NCBI GenBank assembly: GCA_934636065.1
Contig: CAKTZW010000145.1
Coordinates: 1-5,788, forward strand
Length of the DNA: 5,788 nt
Direction of reading: 5' to 3'
Source: an uncultured Labedella sp.
GTDB lineage: Bacteria; Actinomycetota; Actinomycetes; Actinomycetales; Microbacteriaceae
This document shows, piece after piece, positions 1 through 4,345 of the stretch. The notes beneath the pieces are model-generated. The model ran no database searches, was not told where the DNA came from, and worked only from the letters and a program-made list of their open reading frames with translations. Both the position numbers and the translations under genes were made by a program. The stretch's first letter is position 1. The number at the start of each line of letters is the position of its first letter.

Positions 1-1
1 A

Positions 2-62
2 CCCGGTCCCTGAGCTCCCTGCGCTCCCACGGTCCCTGAGCTCCCTGCGCTCCCACGGTCCC
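2..62 (-). other. Putative G-quadruplex motif on the minus strand
   Basis: The + strand has eight CCC runs starting at 2, 8, 17, 26, 34, 43, 52 and 60. The minus strand therefore has eight GGG runs with loops of 3, 6, 6, 5, 6, 6 and 5 bases, all inside the usual G3+N1-7 rule. The regular spacing is a by-product of the 26-bp tandem unit. Whether it folds in the cell, and whether it affects the nearby gene, is not shown by sequence. Confidence 0.55.
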
Positions 63-67
63 TGAGC
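5..67. repeat. 26-bp tandem repeat, two full copies plus a partial third
   Basis: Two identical 26-bp units lie head to tail at 5-30 and 31-56. Each begins GGTCCCTGAGC. A third start of the same 11 bases at 57-67 keeps the 26-bp period but then changes (T to C at 68 relative to the unit) and runs into the inverted repeat at 57-96. Each unit contains the short complementary pair GAGC and GCTC seven bases apart. No coding frame is convincing here. The array may begin upstream of the window, so the copy number is a minimum. The shared 11-base head suggests that the tandem unit and the palindrome arm have a common origin, which is inference. Confidence 0.9.
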
Positions 68-96
68 CTGTCGAAGGGTCGACAGGCTCAGGGACC
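57..96. repeat. 40-bp perfect inverted repeat (dispersed intergenic palindrome)
   Basis: The left arm at 57-74 (GGTCCCTGAGCCTGTCGA) is the exact reverse complement of the right arm at 79-96, with a 4-base loop AGGG at 75-78. An 18-bp stem of this strength would fold in RNA or extrude in DNA. There is no following T-run, so a classical intrinsic terminator is not clearly supported, but it could still act as a bidirectional transcription stop or mRNA-end stabiliser between an unseen upstream gene and the YjbR-like gene. From memory, palindromes with the CCTGAGCCTGTCGA core are common between genes in Microbacteriaceae and neighbouring Actinobacteria. Confidence 0.9.
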
Positions 97-152
97 GCGG
101 TGGTCGCGGTGCGCGGTGGTGCGCGTCGGGGGTGGGGAGTAGCGTCGCGGGC

Positions 153-626
153 ATGGAACGGCAGCACCCGTTGCTCTTCGAGGAGGGCGACCCCGTGGTC
201 GAGCGCGTGCGCGCGCTCTGCTCGCCCTACCCGGAGTCCGCCGAGGTCATGGCGTGGGGGCGCCCCACCTTCCGTGCGGGCAAGAAGATCTTCGTGAGCC
301 TCGGCTCGTCGATGGACCGGCCGCACTCGATCGTGGTCAAGCCCGACGTGGAGGAGCGGCTCGCCCTCCTCGAGCTGCCGCGCGTCTTCGTGCCGCCGTA
401 CTTCGGTCCCGGCGGCTGGATCGGCCTCGACGTCGACGAGACCCCCGACACGGACTGGACCTTGGTCGCCGAGGTCGTCGATGCGTCCTACCGACAGGTC
501 GCCCTCAAACGACAGATCGCCGCGCTCGACGCGCGTCCCGTCGTGCCGCTCTCCCGCCCGACGGCCGCCGTCGCTGTGTCCGCGTCGGCTGAGGCGCCGT
601 CCCGTTCCGTCCCGAGGAGGACCTGA
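153..626 (+). CDS. MmcQ/YjbR family protein (DUF419-like)
   Basis: The product is 157 aa, soluble, with no signal peptide or membrane segment. The family pattern is clear: an early VVERVRALC helix with YPESAEVMAWGRPTF at about residues 26-40, then GKKIF (43-47), the IVVKPD strand (60-65), the PPYFGPGGWIGLDVD block (81-95) and a late SYRQVALKRQ helix (112-121). This is the MmcQ/YjbR fold, a small CyaY-like DNA-binding-type domain whose biological role is poorly defined. The last ~30 residues are a Pro/Ala/Ser/Arg-rich tail beyond the usual domain length and are probably disordered. I chose ATG 153 because GGGGAG at 134-139 can serve as its ribosome binding site. The in-frame GTG at 132 would add MGSSVAG and would place that site inside the gene. 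The stop overlaps the next start by one base (TGATG), so the two genes are probably translationally coupled. The specific function is unknown. Confidence 0.85.
   Translation: MERQHPLLFEEGDPVVERVRALCSPYPESAEVMAWGRPTFRAGKKIFVSLGSSMDRPHSIVVKPDVEERLALLELPRVFVPPYFGPGGWIGLDVDETPDTDWTLVAEVVDASYRQVALKRQIAALDARPVVPLSRPTAAVAVSASAEAPSRSVPRRT
614..620 (+). promoter_or_regulatory. Strong ribosome binding site inside the end of the upstream gene
   Basis: GAGGAGG lies 5 bases before the ATG at 626, inside the last codons of the YjbR-like gene. Together with the one-base TGATG stop/start overlap it fixes the start of the VOC gene and points to coupled translation. Confidence 0.8.
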
Positions 627-1006
627 TGGGCAACCCGATCGTGCACGTGGACATCATCGGACCGGACCCGGAGCGGCTCCGCCGCTTCTATCGCGAGTTG
701 TTCGACTGGGACGCCGAACCGGGCGCCCCCGTGGCGCCGGAGGTCTCCGACGAGGCGTCGTACTCGTTCATCTCGCCGGGCGTCGAGGCGGGAGCGGTGC
801 CGGCGGGAATCGGCGGCGGAACCGGATTCGCCGCACGCGCCATGTTCTACGTGGGAGTCCCGGACGTGGAGGAGGCGCTCGCCGAGGCCGTCCGCCTCGG
901 CGGCGAGCGGATCCTGGGACCGGCTCTCAACGCCCAAGGCGGTGTGATCGTCGGTCACGTCCGAGACCCCGCCGGCAACGTCATCGGCCTGGCGGCGCCC
1001 GCCTGA
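626..1006 (+). CDS. VOC superfamily (glyoxalase/bleomycin-resistance fold) protein
   Basis: The product is 126 aa, one VOC domain made of two beta-alpha-beta-beta-beta units. The first unit starts with IVHVDIIGPDPERLRRFY (about residues 5-22), with His7 at the usual metal-ligand place of strand 1 and the FYRELFDW helix after it. The second starts with MFYVGVPDVEEALAEAVRLGG (73-93) and ends in the DPAGNVIGL signature (114-122). In many glyoxalases the last strand carries a metal-binding Glu after the GN motif; here that stretch is VIGL, so at least one classical ligand is absent. The metal site may be incomplete, or the protein may bind rather than convert its ligand. It is coupled to the YjbR-like gene and converges on the DeoR-type gene with only 17 bases between the stops and no obvious terminator. 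The substrate cannot be predicted, and the family includes dioxygenases, isomerases and antibiotic-binding proteins. Confidence 0.85.
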   Translation: MGNPIVHVDIIGPDPERLRRFYRELFDWDAEPGAPVAPEVSDEASYSFISPGVEAGAVPAGIGGGTGFAARAMFYVGVPDVEEALAEAVRLGGERILGPALNAQGGVIVGHVRDPAGNVIGLAAPA

Positions 1007-1023
1007 ACCGAAGATCCGTCCGC

Positions 1024-1833
1024 TCAGGACGCGTCGACGACGATCACCTCGACGCCGGCGGACCGGAGCCGGTCGAGCTCGTCGGGGTCGGCCGTCGCGT
1101 CGGTGATGAGCACGTCGACCTGATCGGTCGAGGCGACCTGGGCGAGCGCGAGGCGGCCGATCTTCGAGCCGTCGGCGACCACGATCACCCGCTGGGCGTG
1201 CGTGACCATCGCGTTGTTCGTCCGCGCCTCCGTCTCGTCGTGGGTCGTGACGCCTCCGGACGCGGTGATGCCGTCGGTTCCGAGGATCGCGGTGCCGAGA
1301 TTGATCGCGTTGAAGGTGTTCTCGGCGAGCACGCCGACGAGCTCGAGCGACTCCGAGCGGAGGATGCCGCCCGTCATCACGACCTTGAGGTGCGGGTAGG
1401 TCGTCACGAGCTGGGCGATCGTGAGCGAGTTCGTCACGATGGTCAGCTCGTCGTGATCCGCGATCGCCCGGGCGACGTGCGCGGTCGTGGAGCCACCGCT
1501 CAACGCCACCGCGTAGCGCTGCCGGGGCACGAGCTCCGCGACCGCCGCGGCGATCGCGCGCTTCGCGTCCTGGAAACGGGTGTCACGGAGACTCACCGGC
1601 AGCTCGCCGCCTGCGTCGATGAGGCGGGCGCCTCCATGCGTGCGGGCGAGGCACTGCCGCTCGGCGAGATCCGCGACGTCGCGCCGGGCCGTCGCTGCCG
1701 AGACGCCGAGCGCCCCCGAGATCTCGCTCAGGCTGAGAGGTCCGCGTTCGGCGAGCAGGTCGAGGATCGCGTTCATGCGTCGCGATCTCTTCTCCGAGGA
1801 GGCGTGCTGCGGTGCCGTCGAGAGGATCGACAT
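1024..1833 (-). CDS. DeoR-family transcriptional repressor of sugar metabolism
   Basis: The product is 269 aa, a usual length for the family. An N-terminal winged helix-turn-helix spans about residues 18-72 (MNAILDLLAERGPLSLSEI, then GVSAATARRDVADL as recognition helix and RTHGGARL as wing). The C-terminal DeoRC sugar-phosphate sensor domain has SGGSTTAHVARAI (112-124), TNS (134-136), the MTGG turn (153-156), GTDGI (185-189) and ADGSKIGR (220-227). The family normally binds a phosphorylated sugar intermediate and then leaves the operator. The usual EA..K..M element reads EARTNNAM (202-209) here, so the expected Lys seems replaced by Asn, which may bear on effector choice. GGAAGGAAG (complement of 1839-1847) lies 5 bases before ATG 1833 and supports that start; Met20 would remove a non-conserved leader but lacks as good a site. 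It is divergent from the GH4 gene and very probably represses that locus and itself through the TGATCA sites. The effector is unknown. Confidence 0.93.
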   Translation of the reverse strand: MSILSTAPQHASSEKRSRRMNAILDLLAERGPLSLSEISGALGVSAATARRDVADLAERQCLARTHGGARLIDAGGELPVSLRDTRFQDAKRAIAAAVAELVPRQRYAVALSGGSTTAHVARAIADHDELTIVTNSLTIAQLVTTYPHLKVVMTGGILRSESLELVGVLAENTFNAINLGTAILGTDGITASGGVTTHDETEARTNNAMVTHAQRVIVVADGSKIGRLALAQVASTDQVDVLITDATADPDELDRLRSAGVEVIVVDAS

Positions 1834-1930
1834 GGTGGCTTCCTTCCGTTCGCGCAGACGGATTGATCATTTCACGCGAAGATCGCTCAGTCTATTGCGC
1901 GGGATGATCAATCTTCCCCATGATCGAGCC
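1834..1930. promoter_or_regulatory. Divergent promoter/operator region between the DeoR-type and GH4 genes
   Basis: This 97-bp gap must hold the promoters of both divergent genes. It is notably richer in A+T than the coding DNA around it. It contains GATTGATCAT at 1861-1870 and its exact reverse complement ATGATCAATC at 1904-1913, with a 33-bp spacer, plus additional GATC words at 1881 and 1922. The distances between successive GATC starts (1865, 1881, 1906, 1922) are 16, 25 and 16, a symmetrical layout. Paired operator arms across a divergent promoter are what an autoregulating DeoR-family repressor would use, probably with looping or cooperative binding. A TAGACT (TANNNT type) hexamer reads on the minus strand at 1889-1894, but no matching -35 box was found. 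Confidence 0.7.
1861..1913. repeat. Inverted repeat with 10-bp perfect arms, candidate operator
   Basis: The arms are 1861-1870 (GATTGATCAT) and 1904-1913 (ATGATCAATC). Each arm contains the self-complementary hexamer TGATCA; the two hexamers (1864-1869 and 1905-1910) are 41 bp apart, close to four helical turns. The right arm overlaps the region just before the GH4 start. The left arm continues as TTGATCATTTC, an 11-mer also present before the SIS gene at 3306-3316. Confidence 0.75.
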
Positions 1931-1931
1931 A
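1895..1931 (+). promoter_or_regulatory. Weak candidate promoter giving a leaderless GH4 transcript
   Basis: TTGCGC (1895-1900) and CATGAT (1919-1924) are 18 bp apart. The second has the A and T usually most important in a -10 box (4 of 6 matches to TATAAT), while the first matches TTGACA poorly. Transcription starting six or seven bases after CATGAT would begin at the A of ATG 1931. This would explain why no convincing ribosome binding site precedes the gene. The operator arm at 1904-1913 would sit between the two boxes, a good place for repression. It is a guess from spacing. Confidence 0.3.
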
Positions 1932-3253
1932 TGAATCGAGTCGTCTTCATCGGGGCCGGCAGCGTCGTCTTCACGCGCCAGCTCGTCACCGACCTGCTCC
2001 GCTTCCCCGACCTGCCCGAGTTCGAGCTCGTGCTCCACGACGTGGACCCGGAGCGGCTCGACGTCGCGCACGGCACCGCAGCACAGGTGTCCGACCGCTT
2101 GGGCCGCCCCGTCCGTCTGTCGGCGACGCTCGACCGTCACTCAGCGCTCGAGGGCGCCGACGTCGTCGTCAACATGGTTCAGGTGGGCGGGATCGAGGCG
2201 ACGCGCGTGGACCTCGAGGTCCCGGCGTCGTTCGGCCTGCGTCAGACCATCGGCGACACGACCGGGGTCGGCGGCGTGTTCCGCGCCCTCCGCACCTTCC
2301 CGGTCCTCTCGGCCATCGCGCGGGACATGCGCGAACTCTGTCCCGACGCGCTCTTCCTCAACTACACGAATCCCATGGCGATGAACGTGTGGTGGCTCTC
2401 GGTGGTCGCGCCGGAGTTGCGTGCGGCCGGGCTGTGCCACAGCGTCTACTGGACGGTCAACGACCTGTGCGACCTGATCGGCGTACCGCTCGCGGGCACG
2501 CACTACCGGGCGGCCGGGGTGAACCACCAATCGTGGCTCACCGAGTGGAGCCGCGACGGCGAGGACCTGTACCCGCGGCTGCGCTCTCGGATCGCCGAGG
2601 ATCCGGAGCTCGAACGGCGCGTGCGCGTCGAGATGTTCCGCCGGATCGGCTACTACCCGACGGAGACGAGCGAGCACTCGTCGGAGTACCTGTCGTGGTT
2701 CCTGCGCTCCGACGCGCAGATCGAGCGCTTCCGGCTGCGTCCCCTCGAGTACCTCGGGATCAGCGAGGAGAACCTCGCCGAGTTCCACACCGCGCGGGAT
2801 GCGCTCGCCGCGGGGGAGCCGCTCGAGCTGCACGACGAGGGCGATGCGGCGGAGTACGCGCCCCAGATCATCCACTCCCTGTTCACGGGGACGGAGCGCG
2901 AGATCCACGCGAACGTCGTCAACCGCGGGCTGATCTCGAACCTGCCGGAGGGAGCGGTCGTGGAGGTGCCGACGCGCGTCTCCGCGCAGGGACTCGCGCC
3001 GGTCGCGATGGGCGCGATCCCGCCGCAGGGCGCCGTGCACAACCGCACGTACCTGTCGGTCGCGGAGCTCACGGTTCAGGCGGCGCTCACCGGGAACCGC
3101 GACCTCGTGCGGCAGGCGCTCCTCGTCGATCCGAACGCGAGCTCGACCCTCACCCCCGACGAGATCTGGCGGCTCTGCGACGCGATGTTCGCGGCCCACG
3201 AGGCGCTGCTGCCGGAGTCGCTCGGCGGGCGAGTCGAGCTCGTCGCCGTGTGA
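1931..3253 (+). CDS. GH4 family NAD-dependent alpha-glycosidase, alpha-galactosidase-like (MelA type)
   Basis: The product is 440 aa, typical for glycoside hydrolase family 4, cytoplasmic, with no signal peptide. An N-terminal Rossmann fold starts at once (VVFIGAGSVVFTR, residues 4-16, with Asp37 after beta-2 in HDVD). GDTTGVGGVFRALRT (108-122) and NYTNPMA (144-150) are GH4 hallmarks. Cys169 of CHSV (169-172) and His199 of GVNHQSWL (196-203) are the expected metal ligands. The family uses NAD+ and usually Mn2+ to oxidise C3 of the sugar and then eliminate the aglycone. From recall, the four residues at the metal Cys sort GH4 enzymes: CHSV goes with alpha-galactosidases, CDMP and CNVP with 6-phospho-alpha- and beta-glucosidases. 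This favours an unphosphorylated alpha-galactoside-like substrate, which fits an ABC importer. I chose ATG 1931 because family members start directly at the Rossmann strand; ATG 1904 would add nine residues and lies in the operator arm. The true sugar could differ. Confidence 0.9.
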   Translation: MNRVVFIGAGSVVFTRQLVTDLLRFPDLPEFELVLHDVDPERLDVAHGTAAQVSDRLGRPVRLSATLDRHSALEGADVVVNMVQVGGIEATRVDLEVPASFGLRQTIGDTTGVGGVFRALRTFPVLSAIARDMRELCPDALFLNYTNPMAMNVWWLSVVAPELRAAGLCHSVYWTVNDLCDLIGVPLAGTHYRAAGVNHQSWLTEWSRDGEDLYPRLRSRIAEDPELERRVRVEMFRRIGYYPTETSEHSSEYLSWFLRSDAQIERFRLRPLEYLGISEENLAEFHTARDALAAGEPLELHDEGDAAEYAPQIIHSLFTGTEREIHANVVNRGLISNLPEGAVVEVPTRVSAQGLAPVAMGAIPPQGAVHNRTYLSVAELTVQAALTGNRDLVRQALLVDPNASSTLTPDEIWRLCDAMFAAHEALLPESLGGRVELVAV

Positions 3254-3256
3254 GAC

Positions 3257-3270
3257 CCGGGCGCGCCCGG
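3257..3270. terminator. Short GC palindrome after the GH4 stop; doubtful terminator
   Basis: CCGGGCGCGCCCGG is a perfect 14-bp palindrome starting three bases after the TGA. It can fold as a 5-bp stem with a CGCG loop, extendable by GAG (3252-3254) to CTC (3271-3273) across a two-base bulge. No T-run follows. It may weaken read-through from the GH4 gene into the next gene, which would agree with the separate operator region just downstream. Confidence 0.3.
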
Positions 3271-3285
3271 CTCCTACCCGGTGAA

Positions 3286-3337
3286 TGATCAGTCCGATTG
3301 CGCGTTTGATCATTTCCATTGTCAAACCGATCAGTCC
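3286..3337. repeat. Three GATCA operator-like repeats with exact 21-bp phasing
   Basis: GATCA occurs at 3287-3291, 3308-3312 and 3329-3333. The first and third are parts of an identical 9-mer GATCAGTCC (3287-3295 and 3329-3337), 42 bp apart; the first two are full TGATCA palindromes. A period of 21 bp is two helical turns, so all copies face the same side of the DNA, as expected for cooperative binding by one repressor. Confidence 0.7.
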
Positions 3338-3396
3338 ACTCCACCATGGCATCACCCTCGTCGTCGAGCCGAGCGCCGACGACCACCCGAACGGAC

Positions 3397-3400
3397 GGAG
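3397..3400 (+). promoter_or_regulatory. Ribosome binding site that decides the SIS gene start
   Basis: GGAG, in the context GGACGGAG, ends 5 bases before ATG 3406. The open frame reaches back to ATG 3319, but that extension is Ser/Thr/Arg-rich, not conserved-looking and overlaps the region just after the operator repeats. The start at 3406 is therefore preferred; ATG 3412 is a second possibility. Confidence 0.75.
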
Positions 3401-3405
3401 CAACG

Positions 3406-4284
3406 ATGTCGATGACCGCCGACGAGATCTCGAGCCAACCCGACATCTGGGCTCGAGCACTCACCGGAACCGATGCGGCCCGGGAGCTGCTCGCGGCTCC
3501 GGGCGAGCGCGCGCTCGTCATCGGCTGCGGCACTTCCGCCTTCGTCGCGGAGTCGTTCGCGGCGCTGCGGGAGTCGGCGGGCCTCGGGGAGACGGACGCC
3601 GCCTACGCGTCGGAACCGCGCCGCTGGCGGGCCTACGACCGGGTGATCGCGATCACCCGGTCCGGGACGACGACGGAGGTCCTGTCGGCGCTCGGCGCCG
3701 TGCCGGAGGGAGCCCGCACCGTCGCGGTGACGGGCGTCGCCGACTCGCCGGTCACCGGGCTGACGCAGGATGCCCTCGTGCTCGACTTCGCCGACGAGCG
3801 CTCGGTCGTGCAGACACGGTTCCCGACCACGTTCCTCCTGCTGGCCCGCGCCGCGTTCGGACTCGGCGTCGACGGGGTCGTCGAGCAGGCGCGCTCTACG
3901 CTCGCGGCGCCGCTGCCCGTCGACGCGGACGCCGTCGACCACTTCGTCTTCCTCGGAACCGGCTGGACCCACGGACTCGCGCAGGAGGCGGCCCTCAAGA
4001 TCCGCGAGGCGGCCCAGGCGTGGTCGGAGTCCTACCCGCTGCTCGACTACCGGCACGGTCCGCTCGCCGTGGCCGGCCCCTCGAGCCTCGTGTGGATGCT
4101 CGGAGCCGACGACGCGCGGCTCGCCGACGAGATCCGGGCGACCGGCGCGACCGTGAGGGTGGGAACGGCCGACCCGCTCGTGGAGCTCGTCCAGGCCCAG
4201 CGCCTCGCCGTCGCCGTCGCGACCGCGCGGGGGCTCGATCCCGATGCTCCCCGCCATCTGACTCGTTCCATCATCCTCAGCTAG
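3406..4284 (+). CDS. SIS-domain sugar-phosphate isomerase/deaminase-like protein (GlmS-like, no glutaminase)
   Basis: The product is 292 aa and cytoplasmic. It corresponds to the isomerase half of glucosamine-6-phosphate synthase, two tandem SIS domains without the glutaminase half. The N-terminus reads DEISSQPDIWARAL (residues 6-19), as in stand-alone GlmS-like proteins. Domain 1 has the phosphosugar loop CGTS (41-44), SEPRRW (69-74) and the second loop TRSGTTTE (84-91). Domain 2 has FLGTGWTHGLAQEAALKIREA (about 182-202), aligning with the GlmS EGALKLKE catalytic helix, and YRHGPLA (215-221), matching its KHGPLA. Without glutaminase such proteins usually isomerise or deaminate a phosphorylated sugar or break an amine-sugar phosphate, for example an amino-sugar 6-phosphate or an Amadori-type compound. 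The operator region before it links it to the DeoR-type regulator, and it lies 61 bp before the ABC binding protein. The exact substrate is not readable from sequence; AgaS- and FrlB-like roles are possible alternatives. Confidence 0.88.
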   Translation: MSMTADEISSQPDIWARALTGTDAARELLAAPGERALVIGCGTSAFVAESFAALRESAGLGETDAAYASEPRRWRAYDRVIAITRSGTTTEVLSALGAVPEGARTVAVTGVADSPVTGLTQDALVLDFADERSVVQTRFPTTFLLLARAAFGLGVDGVVEQARSTLAAPLPVDADAVDHFVFLGTGWTHGLAQEAALKIREAAQAWSESYPLLDYRHGPLAVAGPSSLVWMLGADDARLADEIRATGATVRVGTADPLVELVQAQRLAVAVATARGLDPDAPRHLTRSIILS

Positions 4285-4345
4285 CTCCGTCGCTCGAACG
4301 ACACACCCGCCCGGCCCCATCCGACACGCACACCAGGAGATTCCG

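Larger units (their letters stand above)
3254..3405 (+). promoter_or_regulatory. Promoter/operator region before the SIS gene
   Basis: This 152-bp gap contains a small GC palindrome, then a cluster of GATCA words at 3287, 3308 and 3329, exactly 21 bp apart, then about 70 bases without a recognisable signal up to the ribosome binding site. It shares TTGATCATTTC with the DeoR/GH4 divergent region and ATTGCGCG followed by TGATCA with the DNA just before the GH4 start. The same repressor probably controls this gene and those after it. I could not find a convincing pair of -35/-10 boxes. Confidence 0.6.

Noticed and set aside
5..96. CRISPR array
   Set aside because: The direct repeats are contiguous with no spacers between them, and no cas gene is present.
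97..152. Short GCGGTGGT direct repeat (97-104 and 113-120) as a regulatory site
   Set aside because: Eight-base repeat in G/T-rich DNA with no symmetry or second occurrence near other genes; chance is sufficient.
1007..1023. Possible bidirectional terminator between the convergent VOC and DeoR-type genes
   Set aside because: Only 17 bases with no inverted repeat or T-run; any terminator would have to lie inside a coding end.
481..1866. Long + strand open frame of 461 codons
   Set aside because: Composition is Arg/Gly/Pro-rich without domain sense, and it lies over the YjbR tail, the VOC gene and antisense to the DeoR-type gene. It is a GC-rich shadow frame.
3319..3405. N-terminal 29-residue extension of the SIS gene
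   Set aside because: No ribosome binding site at 3319, low-complexity Ser/Thr/Arg sequence, and a good site exists for ATG 3406.
2141..3460. Long minus-strand open frame of 439 codons opposite the GH4 gene
   Set aside because: The + strand frame has complete GH4 motifs; the antisense product is Arg/Val/Glu/Leu-rich low-complexity translation typical of GC-rich shadows.
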